DNA from: Novosphingopyxis sp965218915
GTDB taxonomy: Bacteria; Pseudomonadota; Alphaproteobacteria; Sphingomonadales; Sphingomonadaceae
Assembly (NCBI RefSeq): GCF_965218915.1
Contig: NZ_OZ244708.1
Span: 248,001-312,000, forward strand
DNA: 64,000 nt
Direction: 5' to 3'
Every line of letters begins with the position of its first letter. The first letter of the stretch is position 1. The position numbers and the translations under genes were made by a program. Below are positions 1 to 8,241 of the stretch, in pieces. The notes beneath the pieces were generated by a model, which was not told where the DNA came from, made no database searches, and saw only the letters and a list, made by a program, of their open reading frames with translations.

Positions 1-567
1 GAGTGGATGCGCGCGCTCGGCGCGCCGGTCACGGTCGAGGTCGGCAACCACGATCTGCCCTATTTCAACCTCTACGAACGCTTCACCAGCCCCTATCGGC
101 GCTATGCGACGATCGAGGACAAGGTGGAGGCTGAAATCGATCTGCCCGGCGTGGCGATTGTACCGCTTAAGACCACCGCGCGGGCGCAGTGGCGGCTCAA
201 TTGGTCCAAGGGGCGGGTGAGCGGGGGCGCGCTGCGCGATACGCTGGGGGCGCTGAGCAAGAGCGATCCGGACGCCGTGTGCCTGGTCGCCGCGCATCAC
301 CCGCTGGTCGATGCCGACACGCGCACGTCGGGCTCGACGCGCGGCGGGCTCGGCGCGTTGGTCGCGTTGCAAAGGGCGGGCGCGCACGCGGTGCTGACCG
401 GCCATGTCCACGACCCGTTCGATATCGACCGACCGACCGGCGACGGCTCGATCCGGCTGATCGGAGCGGGCACGCTGTCCGAGCGCGTGCGCGAACATCC
501 GCCGAGCTACAACCGGATCACCGTCGCTGACGGAAAGATCGCGGTCGATTTCCGGTTTATGGATTAA
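1..567 (+). CDS. Calcineurin-like metallophosphoesterase, 3' part (5' end outside window)
   Basis: The reading frame is open from the first base, so the N-terminal metal-binding half lies upstream. The visible part carries GNHD (the Asn-His metal/phosphate motif), an AAHHP block and GHVHD, which are the second half of the metallophosphoesterase signature. The protein would hydrolyse a phosphoester with two metal ions; the substrate (a cyclic nucleotide, a lipid-linked phosphate or other) cannot be told. The gene converges on the chemoreceptor gene, with only 18 bases between the two stop codons. Confidence 0.85.
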   Translation, partial: EWMRALGAPVTVEVGNHDLPYFNLYERFTSPYRRYATIEDKVEAEIDLPGVAIVPLKTTARAQWRLNWSKGRVSGGALRDTLGALSKSDPDAVCLVAAHHPLVDADTRTSGSTRGGLGALVALQRAGAHAVLTGHVHDPFDIDRPTGDGSIRLIGAGTLSERVREHPPSYNRITVADGKIAVDFRFMD

Positions 568-585
568 GTCGCGCGGCTCGCAGCG

Positions 586-2199
586 TCAGGAGGCGCGCAG
601 TTCGCCCAGAAAGCCCTCGGTTGCCTGCCGCAAATTGCGCGAGCGTTCGGCCAGGCTTTCGGCGATTTCGCGTACGCCCGCGCTGTGGGTGCGGGCCTGT
701 TCGGCGGCGTCGGCGACGCGGGCGATGCTCGATTGCGCGCGCTGGCTTTCCTGCGCGGCGCGGCTGCTGTGGCGCCGGATTTCCTCGCTGGCCGAGCGCT
801 GCTGGTCGGTTGCCGCCGCGATCATCGTGCCGCGCTCTTCGAGCTGGCTCAACTCCGCGCCGGCCTTGTCGAGCGCCAGCGCGGCATCGTTGACGAAGCG
901 GTCGATCTCGCCCAGCCGCGCGGCGATATCTTCGGTCATGCGCGCGGTCTGCCCGGCGAGCGCCTTGACCTCCTGCGCCACGATGGCGAAGCCGCGGCCC
1001 GCCTCGCCGGCGCGCGCGGCCTCGATCGTGGCGTTGAGCGCGAGCAGGTTGGTCTGCCGCGCGACATCCGAAATGGCGGTGACGATCTCGCCGATGCCGC
1101 CGGTCCGCTGTACCAACAAGGTCATCGACGCCTCGCTCTCGCGCGTGGCGTCGCCGACTTCGGAAATATGACCGAGATTGGCCTGAATCTGCACGGCGAC
1201 TTCGCCGACCGCCTGATCGAGCTGCTGCGCGGCGATGGCGACATGTTGCGCGGCCTCGGTCGAGGCATGCGACCGGGCGCGCATGTCCCGTGCGTCGTCA
1301 CTGGTCGCGCCGGCAATTTCGGCGAGCGCCGCGGCCGATTGGGTAAGATCGCCGATGGCCGCGCCGACCTGATCACTGGTTTCGATCACCGATCCGTCGA
1401 ACTGGCCGGCCAGAGCGAGCAGATGCGTACGCCGTTCTGCGGTAAGGCGGTCTTTCTCGGCAGCGCGATCCCGGGCTTCGGCCAGTTCGCGCGCAGCCTC
1501 GCGCTCGCGCATCAGCGCTTCGGCCTGTTGCGTTTCGCGAAGCTCTGCGCTTTTCAGGTGCAGCTGGACGATCCGCTGCGACTGTTCGACCACCGTCATG
1601 ACGAGATAGCAAGCGAACAGCAGCAGCAGCAGCCAGCTGATCGCCATGATATTCTGCCAGTGGACGACTTGCGCCGCGAACAGCAGGTAGAGCGGCCCGG
1701 AAAAGCACAGAAACGCGACCGGAAGGTTCACGTAGAGCAGCGCGCCGAAGAAGATCGTCGCGATGTGAAACGCGACGACGAACAGCGTCAGCTCGGCGTC
1801 GCTGCTGCCGAGGATGCTGGCGATGACGATCGACCAGGAGATGCCAAAGCCAAGGGCGGTGAACATCAGGCCCTGCGCCCATCTGCGGGGCGCCAGCTTC
1901 AGTCGTTCGGCGCGGTTTGGTGCGGTCAGATAGAGTCCACCGATGGTCGCCAGGAAAATCAGCGCGCAGCCGACATAGAGCATCGTCGCGGCGGCGTGAT
2001 CGCTGAAGAAGAAGGCAAAGGCCGGACCCAGAAACAGGGTGGCCGGCATCAGCGCCCGCAGCGCTCGGTTGCTGGCCCGCAGCTGCTCTATGAACGCCAG
2101 CCGGCGCGCGCTGTCCGGGGCAGCATCGATCCGAAACAATTCGTTGATGTAGAAGCGAAATTTCCCTTGTTGGGTGAAATCTGCCAGCTGCTGTCGCAT
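586..2199 (-). CDS. Methyl-accepting chemotaxis protein with a multi-pass membrane N-terminus
   Basis: A protein of 537 residues. About 45 cytoplasmic residues are followed by roughly six hydrophobic segments up to about residue 210, then a charged coiled coil and a chemoreceptor signalling domain. The conserved hairpin tip is readable (TNLLALNATIEAARAGEAGR, then GFAIVAQEVKALA). There is no periplasmic Cache or four-helix sensor, so any stimulus is probably sensed in or at the membrane, unlike the classical two-helix receptors. The start at 2199 is chosen because AAGGAAAG lies 7 bases upstream; an in-frame start 39 codons further up has no such site and would add a non-conserved tail. The partner kinase CheA and other che genes are not in the window. 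Confidence 0.85.
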   Translation of the reverse strand: MRQQLADFTQQGKFRFYINELFRIDAAPDSARRLAFIEQLRASNRALRALMPATLFLGPAFAFFFSDHAAATMLYVGCALIFLATIGGLYLTAPNRAERLKLAPRRWAQGLMFTALGFGISWSIVIASILGSSDAELTLFVVAFHIATIFFGALLYVNLPVAFLCFSGPLYLLFAAQVVHWQNIMAISWLLLLLFACYLVMTVVEQSQRIVQLHLKSAELRETQQAEALMREREAARELAEARDRAAEKDRLTAERRTHLLALAGQFDGSVIETSDQVGAAIGDLTQSAAALAEIAGATSDDARDMRARSHASTEAAQHVAIAAQQLDQAVGEVAVQIQANLGHISEVGDATRESEASMTLLVQRTGGIGEIVTAISDVARQTNLLALNATIEAARAGEAGRGFAIVAQEVKALAGQTARMTEDIAARLGEIDRFVNDAALALDKAGAELSQLEERGTMIAAATDQQRSASEEIRRHSSRAAQESQRAQSSIARVADAAEQARTHSAGVREIAESLAERSRNLRQATEGFLGELRAS

Positions 2200-2231
2200 C
2201 CGAACACTTTCCTTGGGTTCGGGCGCATGTT

Positions 2232-2258
2232 TAAACGCGAATGGTAAACAGCCGATAA
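2232..2258 (+). promoter_or_regulatory. Sigma-28-like promoter match (antisense to rpsI)
   Basis: TAAA at 2232-2235 is followed by exactly 15 bases and then GCCGATAA at 2251-2258, the flagellar sigma-28 consensus. It points rightwards, away from the chemoreceptor gene and into the 3' end of rpsI, so its role is doubtful. It is listed because such an exact match beside a chemotaxis gene is unlikely by chance. Confidence 0.25.
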
Positions 2259-2300
2259 AGCAATCCGTTGCGCCTTTTCCAATGACCGCAAGCGGCAACG

Positions 2301-2326
2301 AAAAAGGGCGACCCAAAGGCCGCCCT
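2301..2326 (-). terminator. Rho-independent terminator of rplM-rpsI
   Basis: On the minus strand AGGGCG pairs with CGCCCT across a 10-base loop (2305-2326) and is followed by five T residues (2301-2305). It lies 29 bases after the rpsI stop codon. Confidence 0.75.
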
Positions 2327-2354
2327 CGTCCTTTTCCGGGAGATGACGAAGCGA

Positions 2355-2885
2355 TCAGCGCTTGGAGAACTGGAAGCTCTTGCGCGCCTTGGCCCGGCCG
2401 TATTTCTTGCGCTCGACCACGCGGCTGTCGCGGGTGAGGAAGCCGGCGGTCTTGACCGTGCCGCGCAGCGCGGGCTCGAAGCGGGTCAGCGCCTGGCTGA
2501 TGCCGTGCTTGACCGCGCCGGCCTGCCCCGAAAGCCCGCCGCCCTTCACGGTGACCATCACGTCATATTGGCCGCGGCGCTCGGTCACGTCGAACGGCTG
2601 GTTGATGACGAGTCGCAGCGAGGGACGCGCGAAATAGGCGCTCTGGTCGCGGCCGTTGACCAGGATCTGGCCCGTCCCCGGCTTCAGCCAGACGCGCGCC
2701 ACCGCGTCCTTGCGGCGGCCGGTGGCATAGGCGCGGCCGTACTGATCGAGCTTCTGCTCGCGTAGCGGCATCGCCGGCTGCATGGGCTGGGTCGGCGCGG
2801 CGGTGTCACCGGCTTCGGCATTGGCCTCGGCGGCGTCGCCGGCAATGTCCTTGATGTCGGAAAGCGACTGACGATGATCGGCCAT
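2355..2885 (-). CDS. rpsI: 30S ribosomal protein S9
   Basis: A protein of 176 residues. The conserved S9 body begins near YATGRRKDAVARVWLKPG and ends in the basic tail GRAKARKSFQFSKR, whose last residues reach the P-site tRNA in the ribosome. About 45 extra N-terminal residues, rich in Asp, Glu and Ala, precede the core; such extensions occur in alphaproteobacterial S9. The ATG shares one base with the rplM stop (TAATG), so translation is probably coupled. A clear terminator follows. Confidence 0.95.
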   Translation of the reverse strand: MADHRQSLSDIKDIAGDAAEANAEAGDTAAPTQPMQPAMPLREQKLDQYGRAYATGRRKDAVARVWLKPGTGQILVNGRDQSAYFARPSLRLVINQPFDVTERRGQYDVMVTVKGGGLSGQAGAVKHGISQALTRFEPALRGTVKTAGFLTRDSRVVERKKYGRAKARKSFQFSKR

Positions 2886-3364
2886 TAGGCACCTACCTTG
2901 TTCTTGCGGTTGCGCGCGGCGATGTCGAGCGTCTCGGGCTGCTGGCCCTCGTGCGGATGCTCGGTGCCGGCATAGAGATGCAGCGCCTTCATCTGGGCGC
3001 GGCCGAGCGGGCCGCGCGGGACCATGCGCTCGACGGCCTTTTCCAACACGCGCTCGGGGAAGCGGCCTTCGAGCACCTTTTCGGCGGTCACGCCCTTGAT
3101 GCCGCCGGCATAGCCGGTGTGCTTGTAATAGACCTTCTGCTTGGTCTTGTTGCCGGTGAACCGCACCTTGCCCGCGTTGATCACGACGACATGGTCGCCG
3201 CAGTCGACATGCGGGGTGAAGCTGGGCTTGTGCTTGCCGCGAAGGATGTTGGCGATGATGCTGGCCACCCGGCCGACGACGAGACCGTCGGCATCGATGA
3301 TGTGCCACTTCTTCTCGACATCCTGCGGACGCACCGATTGGGTGGTCTTGGAAAGCGATTTCAT
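2885..3364 (-). CDS. rplM: 50S ribosomal protein L13
   Basis: A 159-residue L13 with the family hallmarks WHIIDADGLVVGRVAS near the start, HVDCGDHVVVINAGKV in the middle and MVPRGPLGRAQMKALHLY near residue 120. It binds 23S rRNA early in large-subunit assembly. It is the first gene of the usual rplM-rpsI operon and overlaps rpsI by one base. A TTGACT promoter candidate lies about 65 bases upstream of the ATG. Confidence 0.95.
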   Translation of the reverse strand: MKSLSKTTQSVRPQDVEKKWHIIDADGLVVGRVASIIANILRGKHKPSFTPHVDCGDHVVVINAGKVRFTGNKTKQKVYYKHTGYAGGIKGVTAEKVLEGRFPERVLEKAVERMVPRGPLGRAQMKALHLYAGTEHPHEGQQPETLDIAARNRKNKVGA

Positions 3365-3431
3365 GGGGATAGCCGTCCTTGGGAATGGAAAAAGCGAAAG
3401 CCGCAGGGCGACCCGCGGCGGTTAATGAGGG

Positions 3432-3460
3432 CTAATGACTCTGACTGCGTTCTAAGTCAA
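3432..3460 (-). promoter_or_regulatory. Candidate promoter of rplM-rpsI
   Basis: On the minus strand TTGACT (3455-3460), a 17-base spacer and CATTAG (3432-3437) precede rplM. The -35 box is good and the -10 box weak, as is common in GC-rich alphaproteobacteria. The rpmJ candidate promoter has the same -35 hexamer. Confidence 0.45.
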
Positions 3461-3526
3461 GGCTGAAGCGGCTTTTGAAGCGGGTATAATGATACCGGTA
3501 GCTTATCTCTTCAGCGAAATACCAAC

Positions 3527-4588
3527 TTACGCCCGCTCAACTTGCCGCCGCCCTGCCGCGTGGGCCGCCCACACCGCGCAGGCGACCAGCAGCGCGCCGA
3601 CGGCCTGGTGCGCCGCCGCCAGCGGCAGCGCGATGCCGCTCATCACCGTCGCTATGCCCAGCAGGATCTGGATGCCGACGGCGCTGTGCAGCGCGATCGA
3701 CGCCGGACGCGCGTGCGCTCGCTTCGCGCCGCGCGCCAGCAGCATCACCGCCCCCAATGCGGCCCAAGCCCACCAGCGATGGAGGAAATGGACAAGGAAC
3801 GGATCGTTCGAAAAGGCGTAAAGCCCGCCCTTGCTCCAGTCGACCCCGGCCGGGAAAAACCGCCCGTTCATCAGCGGCCAGTCGCTCGCGACATAGCCCG
3901 CGTCCAGGCCCGCGACCCAGGCGCCGAGCAGCAATTGAACCGCGACCACGCCGAGCAGCAATGCGTTTCTGCCGCCGAGCTTGACAGGCACGGCATGGCC
4001 TTTGGCGAGTCGCTTGAGATCGAGCGCCGTCCAGACGAGGCCGGACAGGATGAACAGCGCGGCGAGCAGATGCACCGCAAGCCGGTAATGGCTGACATCG
4101 GTGCGCAAGGTGAGGCCGGAGACCACCATCCACCACCCGATCGCGCCCTGCAACCCGCCCAGCGCGAGCAGCGCCACGAGCCGCGGTTTGTATCCGGCGG
4201 GAATCGCGCCGCGCAGCCAGAAGAACAGCAGCGGGAGGGCAAAAGCCATGCCGATCAGCCGCCCAAGCAGCCGATGCGCCCACTCCCAGAAGAAGATGAA
4301 TTGGAACTGCCCCAGCGTCATGCCCGCCGGACCGGTGATCTCGCGATATTCGGGGGTCGCCCGGTATTTGGCGAATTCGGCCGCCCAGCCGCTCGGGGAC
4401 AGCGGCGGGATGGCGCCGGCGATCGGCTGCCATTCGGTGATCGACAGCCCCGATTCGGTCAGCCTGGTGATCCCGCCGACGACGACCATGCAGAACACGA
4501 GGGCGGCCACCGCCAGCAGCCAGTTGGCGATGGCGACGGGGCGGATGCGGTCTCCGGCGGCGGGAGCGGTCGCGGCGATCGATGTCAT
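3527..4588 (-). CDS. ctaA: Heme A synthase (COX15/CtaA family)
   Basis: An integral membrane protein of 353 residues with about eight hydrophobic segments. It oxidises the C8 methyl of heme O to a formyl group, giving heme A for cytochrome c oxidase. The family motif TESGLSITEWQPI is seen near the start, and heme-ligand histidines occur in HRLLGRL, HYRLAVH, HFLHRWW and HQAVGA. The start at 4588 places the first membrane segment about 15 residues in; a start 12 codons upstream adds only an Arg-rich tail. No Shine-Dalgarno site is evident. Other cta genes are not nearby. Confidence 0.9.
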   Translation of the reverse strand: MTSIAATAPAAGDRIRPVAIANWLLAVAALVFCMVVVGGITRLTESGLSITEWQPIAGAIPPLSPSGWAAEFAKYRATPEYREITGPAGMTLGQFQFIFFWEWAHRLLGRLIGMAFALPLLFFWLRGAIPAGYKPRLVALLALGGLQGAIGWWMVVSGLTLRTDVSHYRLAVHLLAALFILSGLVWTALDLKRLAKGHAVPVKLGGRNALLLGVVAVQLLLGAWVAGLDAGYVASDWPLMNGRFFPAGVDWSKGGLYAFSNDPFLVHFLHRWWAWAALGAVMLLARGAKRAHARPASIALHSAVGIQILLGIATVMSGIALPLAAAHQAVGALLVACAVWAAHAAGRRQVERA

Positions 4589-4670
4589 GGCGCGCGGTAT
4601 GGCGCGGGCGAACGCGCGCCGCAAGCGCGGCTCATCGAAAGAATCCGGTGTTCGGTGCGAAAAATGTCAT

Positions 4671-4705
4671 GTGATGTTGTATCTTTACGATCACGGCCCT
4701 ATAGT
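4671..4705 (+). promoter_or_regulatory. Promoter with overlapping dyad in front of the MerC gene
   Basis: TTGTAT (4677-4682), a 17-base spacer and TATAGT (4700-4705) form a promoter whose start would fall at or just before the ATG at 4713, implying a leaderless mRNA. A dyad with arms GTGAT (4671-4675) and ATCAC (4690-4694) covers the -35 box and the spacer, a classic repressor position. The neighbouring Zur/Fur regulator is the obvious candidate; this is inference. Confidence 0.4.
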
Positions 4706-4712
4706 CTCCGCC

Positions 4713-5081
4713 ATGACCACGTTGATGCACAAGGACGGCTTCTGGGACCGGGCGGCCATGACGCTCTCGGGCCTGTGTCTGGTGCATTGCATCGCCACCG
4801 CTTTTTTCATCGCCGCCGCCGCGTCGATCGGCGGCCTGCTAGGTGCGGAATGGGTCCACGAGTTCGGCCTTGCCATCGCCATTGCGCTCGGCGCCGTCGG
4901 CCTTGGCCAGGGCGTGCTGCGGCACGGCTATGTCATGCCGGTGGCGATCGGGTCGCTCGGGCTCGGCATCATGGCCGGCGCGCTCAGCCTGCCGCATGGC
5001 GGGATGGAAGTGATCTACACGATCCTCGGCGTGTCGATCCTGGCGCTCGGTCACGACCTGAACTTCCGCGCGACTCACTGA
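4713..5081 (+). CDS. MerC-domain membrane protein
   Basis: A 122-residue protein with four hydrophobic segments. Cys22, His25 and Cys26 (CLVHC) sit in the first one, the metal-binding pattern of MerC proteins, and a second histidine pair lies near the C-terminus (GHDLNFRATH). MerC was described as a mercuric-ion transporter, but chromosomal copies without other mer genes are common and are often found beside Fur-family genes, as here (zur at 5685). A role in zinc or another divalent metal is therefore likelier than mercury resistance. There is no Shine-Dalgarno site, and the promoter abuts the start codon. Confidence 0.75.
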   Translation: MTTLMHKDGFWDRAAMTLSGLCLVHCIATAFFIAAAASIGGLLGAEWVHEFGLAIAIALGAVGLGQGVLRHGYVMPVAIGSLGLGIMAGALSLPHGGMEVIYTILGVSILALGHDLNFRATH

Positions 5082-5121
5082 AGCGGTATCGGGTCAGTCG
5101 AAATCGCTCGATTACCTTTAC

Positions 5122-5146
5122 CTTCTCTCGCCCGGGCGGGAGAAGG
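5122..5146. repeat. Palindromic repeat hairpin, family shared with 58142-58166
   Basis: The arms CTTCTC and GAGAAG enclose CCCGGGCGGG, and the unit continues with GGATACG and AGCCT. The same unit, GGAGAAGGATACGGAGCCT, occurs at 58158 with a perfect palindrome. It may also act as a terminator-like structure for the MerC gene. Confidence 0.55.
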
Positions 5147-5648
5147 ATACGTAGCCTCGCCGCGTCAGCGGCTAGGCGGAGTTGGATGAGGGTGGGTGGC
5201 GCGTGAGCGCCATCGATAGGTCGGCTCTGCGCATGCTGCCATCACCGGAAAATTCAAACCGAGACGCTGCCGAAATCCAGGCCGGCCCGCGACCGGCCGC
5301 GCAATCGCCTTTCCTACACACCCATATTCATGCTATGTTCTGCGTTTGCCGATCACGGAGGCCGATGATGGTCACGCCCGCCTGTTCGCATCCTCGCCCC
5401 TCCGCCCCATCCTCTTGCGGATGGCAGGCACGGAGCCTCGAACGGTTCGGCGGGGAGCGAACAAGGGGGGGACGTATAGTGTCCTTTGTGACTTTCCGAT
5501 CGCGGCGGGTCTTCGGCGCGGTTCGCCGAGCTGGCGCCGCGGCTCGCGAGTTCGAGGCGATTCGCCACCCGCTGCGATGGGGAAGCTGAGATGGGCGCTC
5601 GCCTCTGCGGGGACCGACGCGGCGCCGAGGGAGCCGATGCTCGCGCCA

Positions 5649-5677
5649 TTGCTCTCGCCTGTCTCCGCGCCTACATT
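5649..5677 (+). promoter_or_regulatory. Candidate zur promoter
   Basis: TTGCTC (5649-5654), a 17-base spacer and TACATT (5672-5677) are followed by the ATG at 5685. The predicted transcript would start at or next to the ATG, again leaderless, which fits the absence of any Shine-Dalgarno site. Confidence 0.35.
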
Positions 5678-5684
5678 CCTGGCC

Positions 5685-6143
5685 ATGACAAGCCATGCGC
5701 ATCACGAGCATCACGGGCCCGCGCTGAAGCAGGAGGCGCAGACCACGCTGGAAGCCGCGGGCGAGCAGTGGACCGACATGCGCGCACTGATCTTCGACGT
5801 GCTCGCCACCTTCAGGACGCCCGCCTCGGCCTACGACATCGCCGAAAAGGTCTCCGCCCGCCGGGACAAGCGCGTCGCGCCCAACAGCGTCTACCGCATC
5901 CTCGACCTGTTCGTGGAGACCAATCTCGCCCAGCGCGTCGAGAGCGCCAACGCCTATGTCGCCAACAGCCATCCGGGCTGCGTGCACGACTGCATCTTCA
6001 TGATCTGCGACAGCTGCGGCGAAGTGACCCATGTCGACAATGATCGGTTGGCCGACGGCGTGCGCGACACCGCCGTCGCCAGCGGCTTCACGCCCGAGCG
6101 TCCGGTGATCGAAGTCCACGGCACATGCGCCGCCTGCGATTGA
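5685..6143 (+). CDS. zur: Fur-family transcriptional regulator, Zur type
   Basis: A protein of 152 residues. The N-terminus is His-rich (HAHHEHH). A winged helix spans about residues 25-85 (SAYDIAEKVSARR, APNSVYRILDLFVETNLAQRVES), followed by a dimerisation domain with two CxxC pairs (C108/C111 and C148/C151) that would hold the structural zinc, plus HPGC-HDC. The absence of the classic Fur HHHDH block and the GEVTHVD segment favour Zur over Fur. In the cell it would repress zinc uptake or metal-handling genes when zinc is bound. The closeness of the MerC gene supports metal homeostasis. Starts further upstream are open but lack a ribosome site. Confidence 0.75.
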   Translation: MTSHAHHEHHGPALKQEAQTTLEAAGEQWTDMRALIFDVLATFRTPASAYDIAEKVSARRDKRVAPNSVYRILDLFVETNLAQRVESANAYVANSHPGCVHDCIFMICDSCGEVTHVDNDRLADGVRDTAVASGFTPERPVIEVHGTCAACD

Positions 6144-6205
6144 ACTTTTCGACGATTCAACTGGGTGCAATCGACTTGGGTAATCCAAGCGTATAAGGTT
6201 GGGAC

Positions 6206-8167
6206 ATGACGGAAAAAACTCCTGCCAAGCGACCCGAAACGCCGCTGCTCGACACGGTCGATACCCCCGCCGATCTGCGCAAGCTGAAGCCCAAGCAATT
6301 GCGCCAGCTCTGCGACGAACTGCGCACCGAGATGATCGACGCGGTGTCGGTCACCGGCGGACATCTGGGAGCGGGGCTCGGCGTGGTCGAGTTGACCGCG
6401 GCGATCCATTATGTGTTCAACACGCCGGACGACAGGCTGATCTTCGATGTCGGCCATCAATGCTATCCGCACAAGATCCTGACCGGGCGGCGGAATCGCA
6501 TCCGCACCCTGCGGCAGGGCGGCGGGCTGTCGGGCTTCACCAAGCGCTCCGAAAGCGAATATGATCCTTTCGGCGCGGCGCACAGCTCGACTTCGATCTC
6601 GGCCGCGCTCGGTTTTGCCGTGGCGAACAAGCTGGCGGCCAGGCCGGACAAGGCGATCGCGGTGATCGGCGACGGCGCGATGAGCGCGGGCATGGCCTAT
6701 GAGGCGATGAACAACGCGAGCCAGGCCGGCAACCGGCTGATCGTGATCCTCAACGACAACGACATGTCGATCGCCCCGCCGGTGGGGGGCCTCAGCGCCT
6801 ATCTCGCACGGCTGATTTCCAGTTCCGAATATCTCGGCCTGCGCAGCCTCGCCAGCAAGGTCGCGCGCAAGCTGTCGCGCCGCGTCCACCAGTCGCTGGG
6901 CAAGGCCGAGGAATATACCCGCGGCATGGTCACCGGCGGCACGTTGTTCGAGGAACTGGGCTTCTATTATGTCGGCCCGATCGACGGCCATAATCTCGAT
7001 CACCTCATCCCGGTGCTGGAAAATGTCCGCGATGCCGAGGAAGGCCCGATCCTGATCCATGTCGTCACGCAGAAGGGCAAGGGCTACGGCCCCGCCGAAG
7101 CGTCGGCCGACAAATATCACGGCGTGTCGAAATTCGACGTGATCACCGGCAAGCAGGACAAGGGCAAGGGCGGCGGGCCGCCGAGCTATACCAGCGTCTT
7201 CGCCGACGCGCTGATCGCCGAGGCGAGCCGCGACAAGCGCATCTGCGCGATCACCGGCGCGATGCCCGGCGGCACCGGCGTCGACAAATTCGCCGCCGCC
7301 TTTCCCGATCGCAGTTTTGACGTGGGCATCGCCGAGCAGCATGCCGTCACCTTTGCCGCTGGGCTTGCCGCGCAGGGGATGAAGCCGTTCGCCGCGATCT
7401 ATTCCACATTCCTCCAGCGCGCCTATGACCAGGTGGTGCATGACGTGGCGATCCAGAATCTGCCGGTGCGCTTCGCGATCGACCGCGCCGGGCTGGTCGG
7501 CGACGACGGCCAGACCCATGCCGGTTCGTTCGACGTCACCTATCTGGCGACCTTGCCCAATTTCGTGGTGATGGCCGCCGCGGATGAGGCCGAGCTGGTC
7601 CACATGGTCCACACCGCCGCACTGTACGATGATGGCCCGATCGCGTTTCGCTATCCGCGCGGCGCGGGCACGGGGGTTGCTCTGCCCGAAACGCCCGAGC
7701 AGTTGGCAATCGGCAAGGGGCGGCTGGTGCGCGAGGGCAAGAAGGTCGCGATCCTGTCGCTCGGCACGCGGCTGGCCGAAGCGCTTAAGGCCGCCGACAC
7801 GCTCGACGCCAAGGGCCTCAGCACCACGGTGGCCGACCTGCGCTTCGCCAAGCCGCTCGACCGCGCGCTGATCCGCAAGCTGATGACCAGCCACGAGGTG
7901 TGCATCACGATCGAGGAAGGCGCCGTCGGCGGCCTCGGCGCGCATGTCCTCACCATGGCGAGCGACGAGGGGCTGACCGACCCCGATAGCGCTTCGGGGG
8001 GCCTCAAGATTCGCACCATGCGTCTGCCCGATATTTTCCAGGACCAGGACAAACCCGACCGGCAATATGAAGCCGCGGGCCTCACCGCCCCGGATATCGT
8101 CGAAACCGTGCTGAAAGCGCTGCGCCACAACGCGACCAAGGTGGAAGAGGCGGGGGTTCGGGCTTGA
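6206..8167 (+). CDS. dxs: 1-deoxy-D-xylulose-5-phosphate synthase
   Basis: A 653-residue thiamine-diphosphate enzyme that condenses pyruvate and glyceraldehyde 3-phosphate, the first and flux-controlling step of the MEP isoprenoid pathway. Visible motifs are GHLGAGLGVVELTAAIHYVF near the start, DVGHQCYPHKILTGRR, the ThDP motif GDGAMSAGMAYEAMNNA, and the transketolase central domain with VGIAEQHAVTFAAG. Length matches the family. TATAAG at 6192-6197 is a possible -10 box close to the ATG. The last bases overlap the next small frame. ispG of the same pathway lies at 60467. Confidence 0.97.
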   Translation: MTEKTPAKRPETPLLDTVDTPADLRKLKPKQLRQLCDELRTEMIDAVSVTGGHLGAGLGVVELTAAIHYVFNTPDDRLIFDVGHQCYPHKILTGRRNRIRTLRQGGGLSGFTKRSESEYDPFGAAHSSTSISAALGFAVANKLAARPDKAIAVIGDGAMSAGMAYEAMNNASQAGNRLIVILNDNDMSIAPPVGGLSAYLARLISSSEYLGLRSLASKVARKLSRRVHQSLGKAEEYTRGMVTGGTLFEELGFYYVGPIDGHNLDHLIPVLENVRDAEEGPILIHVVTQKGKGYGPAEASADKYHGVSKFDVITGKQDKGKGGGPPSYTSVFADALIAEASRDKRICAITGAMPGGTGVDKFAAAFPDRSFDVGIAEQHAVTFAAGLAAQGMKPFAAIYSTFLQRAYDQVVHDVAIQNLPVRFAIDRAGLVGDDGQTHAGSFDVTYLATLPNFVVMAAADEAELVHMVHTAALYDDGPIAFRYPRGAGTGVALPETPEQLAIGKGRLVREGKKVAILSLGTRLAEALKAADTLDAKGLSTTVADLRFAKPLDRALIRKLMTSHEVCITIEEGAVGGLGAHVLTMASDEGLTDPDSASGGLKIRTMRLPDIFQDQDKPDRQYEAAGLTAPDIVETVLKALRHNATKVEEAGVRA

Positions 8168-8241
8168 GCCGAGCCGATGGCGGAGATGTTGGTTATCTTC
8201 GCCGCCGTAATGCTGTTTTTCGCGAGCGGTCTCGGTTTTCT

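Larger units (their letters stand above)
5082..5684. other. 603-base gap between merC-like gene and zur
   Basis: No convincing gene was found. The first part holds the repeat hairpin at 5122-5146. The rest has open frames on both strands without Shine-Dalgarno sites, and their translations are Arg/Ala/Pro-rich with no recognisable family. The frame of zur stays open upstream to 5346, but nothing in that extension looks conserved. No SRP, RNase P or tmRNA signature was seen. Confidence 0.5.

Noticed and set aside
685..2247. Long plus-strand frame opposite the chemoreceptor
   Set aside because: It is an antisense frame with GC-driven openness and no recognisable domain.
586..2316. Upstream start of the chemoreceptor at 2316
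   Set aside because: The extra 39 residues overlap the rpsI terminator region and lack a ribosome site; ATG 2199 has AAGGAAAG.
4713..5081. Mercury-resistance operon
   Set aside because: Only a MerC-type gene is present; merA, merR, merT and merP are absent.
5340..5580. Possible structured RNA (SRP, 6S or tmRNA) in the large gap
   Set aside because: No GGAAGGAAGCA-like SRP core, no RNase P or tmRNA signature was found in either strand.
5346..5684. Long in-frame N-terminal extension of zur
   Set aside because: The extra 113 codons have no Shine-Dalgarno site and encode Arg/Pro-rich sequence unlike Fur proteins; the winged helix is complete from 5685.
5954..8128. Very long minus-strand frame opposite dxs
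   Set aside because: It mirrors the dxs codon pattern, spans two genes and shows no family motif.
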